Assembly (NCBI RefSeq): GCF_900110275.1
Contig: NZ_FODC01000005.1
Coordinates: 248,001-312,000 of the forward strand
Origin: Duganella sp. CF517
GTDB lineage: Bacteria > Pseudomonadota > Gammaproteobacteria > Burkholderiales > Burkholderiaceae_D
DNA: 64,000 bases
Direction of reading: 5' to 3'
Below are positions 15,596 through 24,081 of this stretch, piece by piece. The notes under the pieces were generated by a model, which was given only the letters and a program-made list of their open reading frames with translations, was not told where the DNA came from and ran no database searches. How positions within the stretch are numbered: the stretch's first letter is position 1; each line of letters begins with the position of its first letter. The position numbers were made by a program, and so were the translations under genes.

Positions 15596-18343
15596 TTAGA
15601 ACTTGTAGTTCATGCCCGCGATCACGGTGCGGCCGTACTTCGCGTATTCCAGCTGCTGGGCGCGGTCGCCGTTATAGGTTTCATACGCGGCGTTGCGCAG
15701 GTTGTTGACCTGCAGGACCAGCCCAACGCCCTTCATCGCGCCGCTGTTGAACGTGTAGCCGATCTGGAAGTCGACGACGTTCTCGCCGACGACGTAGCGC
15801 AGCGCGCGGTCGTTCGAGAAGTTGCCGATCTCGCCGACGAAGTCGGAACGACGACGCTGGCTGATGCGCGTTTCAAAACCATTCTTCTCGTAGTAAGCGG
15901 TCAGGTTGGTGGTGCGCTTCGACAAGCCCGGCAGCGGGATGTTCGAACCGATGCTGCCGCTTGGATCTTCGATGGCGATCTTGCTCTCGGTGTAGGTGGT
16001 GCTGGCGCTCACGCCGAAGCCGTCAAGCACCGGCGTGAGCATGTTCAGCGGCATCGAACCGGACAGCTCCACGCCTTTCAGGATGCCGCCGTTGCCGTTG
16101 TAGGCGGCGGTGTAGTTGCCGATGCGCGAAGCGAGCGGACGACCGTCCGGCATCAGGTAGCCTGCCGGGAAGTAGTTGGAAAAGTCGTAGCTCTTGGTCT
16201 GCGTGAAGATGTAGGTGTCCAGCTTCTTGAAGAACGCGGCGGCGGCGACATACGCCTTCTTGGCGAAGTACTTCTCGTACGAGATGTCGAACGCCTTGGC
16301 GCGCCATGGGTCCAGCTGGGCGTTGCCGCCGCTGGCGCTTGGCTCGCGCTTGGTGGTGTCGACGTTGATTTCCAGCGCCGAGCGCATCTGGTCGACGCGT
16401 GGACGCGCCAGTTGCTTGGCCAGGCCGACGCGCACGGTCTGGTCGTGGTCGAAACCGAAGGCCAGGTTCATGCTTGGCAGGAAGTCGGTGTAGCTCTTGC
16501 CGTCGTGGACAGGCTTGATCTGGCTGCCGACCGGGGCGCTATTGTCGACATAGCGCGAATCGGACGACTGGCTGGTGTTTTGCATCTGCACGCCGATATT
16601 GCCGCGCAGGCTGACCGAAGGGCTCAGCTCGGCTTCGATGTTGGCCTTGGCGAAGCTGGTGACGACTTTCTCGTTGACCGTCCACGCTTTCGGGATCAGG
16701 TAGGTCAGGTCTTCGCTCGGCTGGAACGACATGAACTGGCTGACCATGCCCGGCACGTTCCAGGTTGGAATCGAACCGGCGCCGGCGAAGCCGAGGTCGA
16801 CATTGCCATACTGCAGGCTGCCAGGCACGGAGACCGGCGCGCCGACCAGGTTGATGCTGCCTTCCGGCTGGCGCTTGCTCTTGCTGCGGTCGGCGTAGTT
16901 GACGCCGAAGTCGAAGCTGGAGAACGCTTTTTCCAGCGCGCCGGCGGCACGCACGTTGGCGGTCAGCTTGGCGCCTTTCAGTTCGTCTTCCACGCTCGGC
17001 ACCTTGCCGTAGCCGGAGCCGTAGATGGTGTTACCGACGAACAGGTTGGCCGGGTTGCTGTAATTGAGGCCCGTGGTCAGCTGCGAGTAGCCGCCGTTGC
17101 CGTAGCCCAGGTTGACCTTGTCCAGCAGCGCCGAGGCGCCGCCGTTGCTGTATTGCAGGTTGTTTTCAAGGCTCAGCTCGTTGCGCTTGGCCTTCGAGTA
17201 GTTCAGGTCGGCGAAGATGGTGAAGTCGTTGTTGCGGAACTCGTTGCTCCAGCCCACCGCGCGGATATCGTCCTTGCGCTTGTTGTACATGCCGCGCACC
17301 AGCGGGCGCACGTTGTTGAGCGTGCCGCCGGCGATGGTGCCGTTGTTGACCTGGACCGGGTTGTAGTTCGATTCGCTCTGCTCCAGCGAGATTTCCAGCT
17401 GGTTGGCGGTTTCCTCGGCCTTGAAGCGCGACGCGTACACGTCCAGGATGCTGGTCCATTGCTTGTTCGGACGGTATTGCAGCACGCCCATGACGCCGTC
17501 GCGCTGGTTCTCGCCGCTGCGGGCCACGGCCTTGATGCCGTTCGAGGCGAAGGTGCCGGCCGGCAGGCCGTTGCGCGCGTCGCGTTTCCATGGCTCGTAC
17601 AGTCCGGTTTCATTGGACAGGATCGGGGTTTCCAGGCGCGCGTAGCCGAGCGCGATACCGATCGTGCGGTTGGCGAACTGGTCGATGTAGCTGGCGCTGA
17701 AGCGGCTGCCGGTGTCCTTGGCGTTGCCGATCTTGCCCAGCGAATTCTTCTCGCCACGGGCGTTCAGCGCCACGGTGCGGCTGGAGAAGTTCAGCGGACG
17801 CACGGTCTGCATGTCGATGGTGCCCGACAGGCCCTGGCCGACCAGGCCGGCGTCGGGGGTTTTGTAGACGGTCACGCCGCTCATCAGCTCGGACGGGTAT
17901 TGATCGAACTCGACACTGCGGTTGTCGCCGGTGCTGACCTGCTCGCGGCCGTTCAACAAGGTGGTGGAAAAGTCCGGCGACAGGCCGCGGACGCTGATGA
18001 CCTGGGCACGGCCGGCGACGCGCTGGGCGGACAGGCCCGGCAGGCGCGAGATCGACTCGGCGATGCTAACGTCCGGCAGTTTGCCGATGTCTTCGGCCGA
18101 GATCGCCTCGACGATGGAATTGGAATCCTTCTTGACCGAAATGGCGCCCTCGATACCGCGACGGATACCGGACACGACGACGGACGCGATCGGCGCCTCG
18201 GTCGCCGCCGGAGCCTGGTCGGCGGCGCTGGTCTGTGCGTACGCCGGGCTGGCGAGCGCGGCTACAAACAAAGCGCAACCCGCTGCGACCGGCTTTAATG
18301 GAAATGCAGCGGTCTTGCTGCGCTTATTTGCGAAAATACTCAT
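15596..18343 (-). CDS. TonB-dependent receptor, Xanthomonas/Caulobacter type (maltodextrin uptake)
   Basis: 915 residues. A signal peptide ends at SPAYAQ (about 36), a short linker leads to a TonB-box-like IASVVVSG near 52-59, a plug domain follows (about 70-190, with DVSIAESISRLPGLS and ISVRGLSPDFSTTLLNGRE), and then a 22-strand barrel ends in the Phe of AGMNYKF. This is the TIGR01782-like group, whose Caulobacter member MalA carries maltodextrins. It is divergent from the cyclomaltodextrinase and flanked by glycosidases, so starch-derived dextrins are the likely cargo. No SusD partner is present, as expected in proteobacteria. A promoter and candidate operators lie upstream and a strong terminator downstream. 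Confidence 0.9.
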   Translation of the reverse strand: MSIFANKRSKTAAFPLKPVAAGCALFVAALASPAYAQTSAADQAPAATEAPIASVVVSGIRRGIEGAISVKKDSNSIVEAISAEDIGKLPDVSIAESISRLPGLSAQRVAGRAQVISVRGLSPDFSTTLLNGREQVSTGDNRSVEFDQYPSELMSGVTVYKTPDAGLVGQGLSGTIDMQTVRPLNFSSRTVALNARGEKNSLGKIGNAKDTGSRFSASYIDQFANRTIGIALGYARLETPILSNETGLYEPWKRDARNGLPAGTFASNGIKAVARSGENQRDGVMGVLQYRPNKQWTSILDVYASRFKAEETANQLEISLEQSESNYNPVQVNNGTIAGGTLNNVRPLVRGMYNKRKDDIRAVGWSNEFRNNDFTIFADLNYSKAKRNELSLENNLQYSNGGASALLDKVNLGYGNGGYSQLTTGLNYSNPANLFVGNTIYGSGYGKVPSVEDELKGAKLTANVRAAGALEKAFSSFDFGVNYADRSKSKRQPEGSINLVGAPVSVPGSLQYGNVDLGFAGAGSIPTWNVPGMVSQFMSFQPSEDLTYLIPKAWTVNEKVVTSFAKANIEAELSPSVSLRGNIGVQMQNTSQSSDSRYVDNSAPVGSQIKPVHDGKSYTDFLPSMNLAFGFDHDQTVRVGLAKQLARPRVDQMRSALEINVDTTKREPSASGGNAQLDPWRAKAFDISYEKYFAKKAYVAAAAFFKKLDTYIFTQTKSYDFSNYFPAGYLMPDGRPLASRIGNYTAAYNGNGGILKGVELSGSMPLNMLTPVLDGFGVSASTTYTESKIAIEDPSGSIGSNIPLPGLSKRTTNLTAYYEKNGFETRISQRRRSDFVGEIGNFSNDRALRYVVGENVVDFQIGYTFNSGAMKGVGLVLQVNNLRNAAYETYNGDRAQQLEYAKYGRTVIAGMNYKF

Positions 18344-18465
18344 TCAATGTCCCCTCAACACGACATAAATTAATTTCCCGCAACATCAGGCGCACCGCAT
18401 CGGGGCGTCACAACTACACGGGAATCCAAGGAAAGCTGACGTTCTCAAGACGTTCTGGCAAGAAT

Positions 18466-18493
18466 TTTGTACTAAAACTAGATTCACTGTCAA
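18466..18493 (-). promoter_or_regulatory. Sigma-70-type promoter for the TonB receptor gene
   Basis: TTGACA (18493-18488) on the minus strand is followed after 16 bases by TACAAA (18471-18466). The predicted transcript begins near 18459, leaving a leader of about 115 bases. The -35 context TTCAATTGACA is identical over 11 bases to that of the MFS promoter at 10189. Confidence 0.55.
18469..18481. promoter_or_regulatory. Degenerate operator overlapping the receptor promoter
   Basis: GTACTAAAACTAG matches GTAGTAGAACTAC (18600-18612) at 10 of 13 positions and overlaps the -10 box and spacer of the receptor promoter, where a bound repressor would block transcription. It is weaker than the two other copies and could be chance. 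Confidence 0.35.
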
Positions 18494-18595
18494 TTGAACT
18501 TCTGTTTACCTACGGATTGCCGGGCCCGGAGACATGCGGCTTCCCTATGAGAACGCTTTTCCCGTTGTATTTCCACTACAAGATGCGACCGAATC

Positions 18596-18616
18596 ATATG
18601 TAGTAGAACTACATAT
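18596..18616. promoter_or_regulatory. Perfect palindrome ATATGTAGT-N3-ACTACATAT
   Basis: Two 9-base arms (18596-18604 and 18608-18616) are exact inverted copies around AGA. The core GTAGTANNACTAC recurs at 18857-18869. The arrangement fits a dimeric LacI/GntR/MarR-type regulator of the maltodextrin genes. It lies in the middle of the 549-base divergent region between receptor and cyclomaltodextrinase. The rest of that region is AT-richer and holds only the two promoters and sites listed separately. Confidence 0.7.
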
Positions 18617-18779
18617 TTTCCGAAAAAACGACGTGTTTTTGAAAGCAAATGTCAGTTTATTGCCTGGTTGAAGGCGTCCCGATGCCACCGCGCTCCGCGA
18701 AAAAGCGGGCGATACGCCGATGCGGCCGGAAAACCACAAGATTTTTGTATTTCGAGTAAATTTCGGTTTGGCGGCTTGT

Positions 18780-18808
18780 TTGATACGCGCCGGCATTTAG
18801 AGTATTCT
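18780..18808 (+). promoter_or_regulatory. Sigma-70-type promoter for cyclomaltodextrinase/glycosidase operon
   Basis: TTGATA (18780-18785), 17 bases, then TATTCT (18803-18808). The boxes match consensus at 5/6 and 4/6 positions. Transcription would start near 18815 and run through the operator/hairpin at 18850-18878 before the start codon. Confidence 0.6.
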
Positions 18809-18849
18809 CTGGCCCAAACGAGAATAAAGCATCCACCACAGACGAAAAA

Positions 18850-18878
18850 CCGCCGTGTAGTACGACTACTTGAGGCGG
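18850..18878 (+). promoter_or_regulatory. Operator GTAGTACGACTAC nested in a leader hairpin
   Basis: GTAGT (18857-18861) and ACTAC (18865-18869) flank ACG, the second copy of the palindrome at 18596. Outside it, CCGCC (18850-18854) pairs with GGCGG (18874-18878), so the leader RNA could form a ten-base-pair stem ending 5 bases before the GGAG ribosome site (18884-18887). The element could act as a DNA operator downstream of the start site (roadblock), as an RNA hairpin, or both. Confidence 0.6.
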
Positions 18879-18892
18879 TACGCGGAGACCGT

Positions 18893-20749
18893 ATGAAGAA
18901 AATCCTGATGACCGGCGTGCTGCTGGGCGCCCTGCTGCCGGCGTTTGCCGACACCGCCGGCTACCGCATCGAGCACATGGAGCCGCCGCTGTGGTGGACC
19001 GGCATGCATAGCGGCAAGTTGCAGCTGATGGTGCACGGTCCGGCCATCGCCGACCTGGAGCCGTCGCTGGATTACCCGGGCGTGCGGATCGCCTCGGTGT
19101 CGCGCGTGGCCAATAAAAACTACCTGTTTATCGACGTGGACATCGCGCCGGATGCCGCCCCCGGCAAGCTCGACCTCACCTTCCGCCGCGCCGGCCAGAT
19201 CCTCCGCCATCCCTATCAGCTGCTGGCCCGCGACCGGAACTCGGCGCAACGCATCGGCTTCAATAGCGCCGACGCCATCTATCAGGTGATGCCGGACCGC
19301 TTCGCCAACGGCGATCCCGCCAACGACAGCGTCGCCGCGATGGCCGACAAAGCGGACCGCGCCGAGCGCTCCGGCCGGCATGGCGGCGACATCAAGGGCA
19401 TCGCCGATCACCTGGACTATGTGGCGGACATGGGCTACACCGTCATCTGGCCCACGCCGCTGCTGGAATCGGACATGCCGGCCCATTCGTACCACGGCTA
19501 CGCCACCACCAACCACTATCGCATCGACCCGCGCTACGGCAGCAACGCCGAATACCGCGACCTGGTGGCGCGTGCGCGCGCCAAGGGACTGGGGGTGATA
19601 CAGGACGTTGTGCTCAACCACATCGGCGCCAGGCACTGGTGGCTGCAAGACCTGCCGACGCCGGACTGGCTGACCTACCAGGGCCGGTTCGTGCCGACCG
19701 CGCACCACCGCACGGCGGTGCAGGACCCCTATGCGTCCGCCGCGGACAGGCGCAACTTCACCGCCGGCTGGTTCGCGCGCGGCATGCCGGACCTGAACCA
19801 GGCCAATCCCTTCGTCGCCACTTATCTTATCCAGAACAATATCTGGTGGATCGAGTACGCCGGCCTGGCCGGCCTGCGCGTGGACACCTACGGCTACTCG
19901 GATACCGCCTTCCTGAGCCGCTGGTCCGGCAGCCTGATGGCCGAGTATCCGCGACTGAACCTGGTGGGCGAGGAATGGAGCACGCTGGCGCCGGTGGTCG
20001 CCCACTGGCAGCGGGGCAAACGGAATTTCGACGGCTACGTGTCGCACATGCCGAGCATGATGGACTTCCCGCTGACCGACGCGCTGCGCCGCGCGCTGGC
20101 GGCGCCGGACGGCGATGAGCGCGGCCTGACCGATTTGTACGAGGCGCTGTCGCTCGATCACGTGTATCCGGACCCGGGCAATCTGGTGCTCTTCGAAGGC
20201 AACCACGATATGTCGCGCATCTACAGCGAACTGCATGCCGACGAGGGCCTGTTCCGCATGGCGATGGCCTTCGTGGCGACGGCGCCGCGCATTCCGCAGT
20301 TCTACACCGGCAGCGAGATCCTGATGACCAGCACCACCAAGGGCCGCGACGATCCGTCGTACCGGCAGGACTTACCCGGCGGCTGGCGCGGCGACGCCGT
20401 CAACGCCTTCACCGGCGCCGGCTTGAGCGCGCCGCAGGCGGCCGCGCAGGCCTGGGTGAAGAAAGTGCTCAACTGGCGCAAGGGCGCGGCCGTCATCCAC
20501 CATGGCCGGACCATGCACTTCGGGCCGGAGCAAAACACCTATGTCTACTTCCGCTACGACGATACAAAAAAGGTGATGGTCGCCCTCAACAAAAACAAGA
20601 CCGACACGGTACTGAAGACGGCGCGCTTCCGCGAGATACTGGGCGCCGCGCGCGCCGGCGTCGATGTCCCGACCGGCCGGCGCGTCGCGCTGGATGGTGA
20701 AATAACACTGCCGGCGCGTTCGGCGCTGATACTGGAGATAGAACAATGA
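18893..20749 (+). CDS. Cyclomaltodextrinase/neopullulanase-type GH13 enzyme
   Basis: 618 residues with a short signal peptide (MKKILMTGVLLGALLPAFA). An N-terminal immunoglobulin-like cyclomaltodextrinase domain (about 20-115, PPLWWTGMHSGKLQLMVHG) precedes the GH13 barrel: DVVLNH, GLRVDTYGYS (nucleophile D331), GEEW (acid/base E360) and NHD (D439), then a small beta C-domain ending at 618. The nearest known relatives are SusA/flavobacterial cyclomaltodextrinases, which open cyclodextrins or cut pullulan and short maltodextrins in the periplasm. The start at 18893 has GGAG 5 bases upstream; the frame extends further but without protein-like sequence. The last bases overlap the next gene as ATGA. 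Confidence 0.9.
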   Translation: MKKILMTGVLLGALLPAFADTAGYRIEHMEPPLWWTGMHSGKLQLMVHGPAIADLEPSLDYPGVRIASVSRVANKNYLFIDVDIAPDAAPGKLDLTFRRAGQILRHPYQLLARDRNSAQRIGFNSADAIYQVMPDRFANGDPANDSVAAMADKADRAERSGRHGGDIKGIADHLDYVADMGYTVIWPTPLLESDMPAHSYHGYATTNHYRIDPRYGSNAEYRDLVARARAKGLGVIQDVVLNHIGARHWWLQDLPTPDWLTYQGRFVPTAHHRTAVQDPYASAADRRNFTAGWFARGMPDLNQANPFVATYLIQNNIWWIEYAGLAGLRVDTYGYSDTAFLSRWSGSLMAEYPRLNLVGEEWSTLAPVVAHWQRGKRNFDGYVSHMPSMMDFPLTDALRRALAAPDGDERGLTDLYEALSLDHVYPDPGNLVLFEGNHDMSRIYSELHADEGLFRMAMAFVATAPRIPQFYTGSEILMTSTTKGRDDPSYRQDLPGGWRGDAVNAFTGAGLSAPQAAAQAWVKKVLNWRKGAAVIHHGRTMHFGPEQNTYVYFRYDDTKKVMVALNKNKTDTVLKTARFREILGAARAGVDVPTGRRVALDGEITLPARSALILEIEQ

Positions 20750-23700
20750 TTATTCGCCTGACCGCGCTGTGCGCCGCCATGTCCCTCGCCACGCCGGCAT
20801 CGGCCGCGACGACAGCCTCCGCCAACTATCCGACCTGGGACGGCAAACAGGAAACCGTGCGCTATGCGACGCCGGATGCGGGCGCCGCGCTGCGCAGCTA
20901 TACGCAGGCGACCACGATGCGCGTGCGCGAAGGCGGCAAGCAAGAAGTGGCGTATCGGGAATCGGCGGCGCTGCCGACGGTTCGCAGCGGCAGCCTGGCC
21001 TTCGACGCGCTGTTCGCGCTGGCCGGCGTCGAGATGACGCAGGACTCGGTGCGCGAGATCCGCGACGGCAGCTACAACGGCGGCAACGCCATTGCCTGCG
21101 AGTGTTTCGAGACCGGCGAATTGTGGCACTACGTGTGGACCCGCGACCTGTCCTACGCGGCGTCGCTGGGCCTCGGCATGCTGGACCCGCGGCGCGTGCG
21201 CAACTCGCTGCTGTTCAAGCTCTCCGGCTATCGCGACGGCGTCAAGCCGGGCGCGCACGTGGCCGGCGGTGCGGACGGCCCGCAGATCATCCAGGACACC
21301 GGCAGCGGCGGCAGCTGGCCGGTCAGCACCGACCGCGTCAGCTGGGCCTTCGGCGCCGACGAGGCGCTCAAGGCGCTGGCGCCGGACGAGCGCCGCGCGT
21401 TCGCCGCCACCGCGCTCAAGGCGCTGACCAACACGCTGGAAAACGACCGGATCGCCGTCTACGACCGCGCCGATGGCCTGTACAACGGCGAAGAATCGTT
21501 CCTCGACTGGCGCGAGCAAAGCTATGCGGCGTGGATCCCGGGCGACCTGGCCAGCATGGCGACGTCGAAGGCCTTGTCCACCAACGCCGGCCATTACAAG
21601 GCGCTGACACTGGCCGCGCAACTGGCGGCGGAGCAAGGCGACCAGGCCTTGGCGGATAAATATTCGGCGTGGGCGGCGGATCTGAAGCGCGCCATCAACC
21701 AGCGCTTCTGGCAGGCCGACACCGGCATGTACAGCAGCCTGGCCGCCGGCCACTTCGACGGCGCGCCGCTGTACAAGTACGACTGGCTGGGACAGTCGCT
21801 GGCCATCGTCACCGGCATCGCCGACGAACGGCAGGCGCAAAGCATCCTGGCGCGCTATCCGCATGGTCCGCTCGGCGCGCCGGTGATCTTTCCGCAGCAG
21901 GCCGGCATGGCCGTCTACCACAACCGCGCCATGTGGCCTTTCGTGACGGCCTATGGCCTCAAGGCCGCGGCGATGCACGACAACGTGGCGGTGGCCGACG
22001 CGGCCTACGACACGCTGATGCGCGGCGCCGCGCTGAACCTGTCGAACATGGAGAACCTGGAATGGATCTCCGGCCAGCCGATGCTGGAGGATAAGCGCAA
22101 GGTGGACGGCAAGCAGGCCGACCTGAGCGGACCGGTGGTCAATTCGCGCCGGCAGCTGTGGTCCGTGGGCGCTTATCTGGGCATGGTGGTGGGCGAGGTG
22201 TTCGGCGTGCGGACGACCGACACCGGCATCGCGCTGCGGCCTTTCGTCACGGCCAAGCTGCGCCGCGAGGCCTTCGCCGGCAACGACGTGGCGACCTTGG
22301 ACAACCTGACGGTGCGCGGCAAGCGCCTGCGGGTGCGTCTGCTGCTCCCCGCCGCCGCGCCATCCGGCACGCAAGGCTACTACGCGATCGACAGCGTGAC
22401 GGTCAACGGCAAGGCCGCCACGCAATCGCTGGACTGGTCCGCGCTGGCCGACGACAACCAGATCGACATCCGTTTGGGCGATCTGCTGCCGGGACGGCAG
22501 GAAAAGCACGACGTCCGCGCCAAGCCGCTGGCCGAAGACCCTTCGGTGTACGCGCCGTCCGAGCCGCGCATCGTCAAGCTGGAACGGGGCACCTACGGCT
22601 TCCCTACCCTGCACATCGCCTATCCGGGCGCCAGCAAGGGCGTGGTGTACAACATCTACCGCAACGGCGAACCGGCGTCGCAGCGCATCACGGCGAACAA
22701 GTGGGCCGACCGCCGCGCGCCGCGCGCCGGCCAGGGCGGCGGTGGCAACCTGTGCTACGCGGTGGAGGCGATGTACGCCGGCTCCGGCAACCGCAGCCAC
22801 CACAGCGCGCCGGTCTGCCTGGAGACAGGCATCGAGATCGGCGCCGGCGACGCCCGCGTCCAGTCCAGCATCGCGGCCGGCGGCGGACGCATCGCCGGCT
22901 GGGGCGCGCCGGCGGACAAGTTCGCGGTGCGCGACATCAAGGTGGCGCACGACGGCAGCTACGCTGTGCAGGTCAAATACCGCAACACCGCGCACCAGAT
23001 CAACCTGGGCATCAGCGGCGGCGTAAAATGGCTGTCGTTGAAGGACGACAGCGGCAAGATCGTGGCCGCCGGCGTGGTGCAGTTGCCGCATTCGCCGGAG
23101 CACGCCGGCCCGTCGTATTCGACGCCGATCAGCGCCGCGCTCAAAGCCGGCAGCTATCGCCTGGAACTGGAGGACCACTACAACATGACCTACCTGCAAA
23201 GTAACACCACCTACAGCGACGCCGGCGGCGTGAAGGGGGCGTCGAACAAATTCGACATCCACGGCGTGCGCGTGATGCCGGTCGCCCCGCAGGCCGCCGC
23301 CGGCTCCAGCGCCGACGCCTCCAGCGCGCCGGCCGGCGCCGTCCGCATCGTCGAAAATTTCGCGTCGCCGCAGTTGGGCAACAGCCGCAACCTGCGCATC
23401 TACCTGCCGCCGGGTTACGAAAACACGCCGCGGCGCCGCTATCCGGTGCTCTACATGCACGACGGCCAAAACCTGTTCGACGCCAGGACCGCAGCCTTCG
23501 GCGTCGCCTGGGACATCGGCGCCACGATGGACCGCCTGATCGCCGAAGGCGCCATCGAACCGGCCATCGTGGTCGGCATCGACAACACCAAGGACCGCAT
23601 GGACGAATACACGCCCTGCTGCGATCCGAAACACGGCGGCGGAAAAATCGACGCCTACATGGCCTTCATCGTCGATACGGTCAAACCTTGGGCCGACGCC

Positions 23701-24081
23701 AACCTGCGCACCCTGCCCGGCCGCGAGCACACGGCCATCATGGGTTCTTCGCTGGGCGGGCTGGCCTCGGTGTACATCGCGCAACGGCATCCGGAGATCT
23801 TCTCCAAGGCCGGCGGCGTATCCGGTTCGTTCTGGTGGAATGACGGCGCGTTCATGAAGAACGTGCCGGCGCGCCAGCCGGTCAGGTTCTACATCGACGC
23901 CGGCTCCAAAAAGGACGGCATCGAGCACACGCTCAAAATGCGCGACGCCATGCTGGCGCAAGGCTACAAGCTGAATGAGGATCTATATTTCTACGAGTCG
24001 CCCGACGGCGTCCACAACGAGAAATCGTGGGCCGCGCGCGCGCATCTGCCGCTGACCTGGTTCTTCGCCGCTACGAAGTAA
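20746..24081 (+). CDS. Three-part secreted enzyme: six-hairpin glycosidase + beta-sandwich + esterase
   Basis: 1111 residues with a signal peptide (cleavage near ASAAT, residue 20). Residues about 60-520 look like an (alpha/alpha)6 glycosidase of the glycogen-debranching/GH15-like kind (ELWHYVWTRDLSYA, LDWREQSYAAW, NLEWISGQPM). About 560-860 is beta-rich (KGVVYNIYRNGEP, then a carbohydrate-binding-like segment ending SNKFDIHGVRVMP). About 865-1111 is an alpha/beta-hydrolase esterase: RIYLPPGYE, YMHDGQNLFD, nucleophile elbow GSSLGG (S1002) and H1090 in DGVHNEK; the acid may be D1051. It is coupled to cyclomaltodextrinase by an ATGA overlap. Removal of terminal glucose plus de-esterification of modified dextrins is inferred; neither activity can be proven from sequence. 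Confidence 0.75.
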   Translation: MIIRLTALCAAMSLATPASAATTASANYPTWDGKQETVRYATPDAGAALRSYTQATTMRVREGGKQEVAYRESAALPTVRSGSLAFDALFALAGVEMTQDSVREIRDGSYNGGNAIACECFETGELWHYVWTRDLSYAASLGLGMLDPRRVRNSLLFKLSGYRDGVKPGAHVAGGADGPQIIQDTGSGGSWPVSTDRVSWAFGADEALKALAPDERRAFAATALKALTNTLENDRIAVYDRADGLYNGEESFLDWREQSYAAWIPGDLASMATSKALSTNAGHYKALTLAAQLAAEQGDQALADKYSAWAADLKRAINQRFWQADTGMYSSLAAGHFDGAPLYKYDWLGQSLAIVTGIADERQAQSILARYPHGPLGAPVIFPQQAGMAVYHNRAMWPFVTAYGLKAAAMHDNVAVADAAYDTLMRGAALNLSNMENLEWISGQPMLEDKRKVDGKQADLSGPVVNSRRQLWSVGAYLGMVVGEVFGVRTTDTGIALRPFVTAKLRREAFAGNDVATLDNLTVRGKRLRVRLLLPAAAPSGTQGYYAIDSVTVNGKAATQSLDWSALADDNQIDIRLGDLLPGRQEKHDVRAKPLAEDPSVYAPSEPRIVKLERGTYGFPTLHIAYPGASKGVVYNIYRNGEPASQRITANKWADRRAPRAGQGGGGNLCYAVEAMYAGSGNRSHHSAPVCLETGIEIGAGDARVQSSIAAGGGRIAGWGAPADKFAVRDIKVAHDGSYAVQVKYRNTAHQINLGISGGVKWLSLKDDSGKIVAAGVVQLPHSPEHAGPSYSTPISAALKAGSYRLELEDHYNMTYLQSNTTYSDAGGVKGASNKFDIHGVRVMPVAPQAAAGSSADASSAPAGAVRIVENFASPQLGNSRNLRIYLPPGYENTPRRRYPVLYMHDGQNLFDARTAAFGVAWDIGATMDRLIAEGAIEPAIVVGIDNTKDRMDEYTPCCDPKHGGGKIDAYMAFIVDTVKPWADANLRTLPGREHTAIMGSSLGGLASVYIAQRHPEIFSKAGGVSGSFWWNDGAFMKNVPARQPVRFYIDAGSKKDGIEHTLKMRDAMLAQGYKLNEDLYFYESPDGVHNEKSWAARAHLPLTWFFAATK

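Noticed and set aside
15557..18298. 913-residue plus-strand open frame opposite the TonB receptor
   Set aside because: Antisense shadow; the receptor has signal peptide, plug and terminal-Phe features plus promoter and terminator on the minus strand.
18652..18954. 100-residue minus-strand frame in the receptor/cyclomaltodextrinase intergenic region
   Set aside because: Crosses the predicted promoter and operator of the opposite strand, has no ribosome site and no recognisable sequence.
20554..23961. 1135-residue minus-strand open frame opposite the glycosidase-esterase gene
   Set aside because: Low-complexity Arg/Ala/Gly/Val antisense frame; no domain or signal sequence, and it overlaps two well-supported plus-strand genes.
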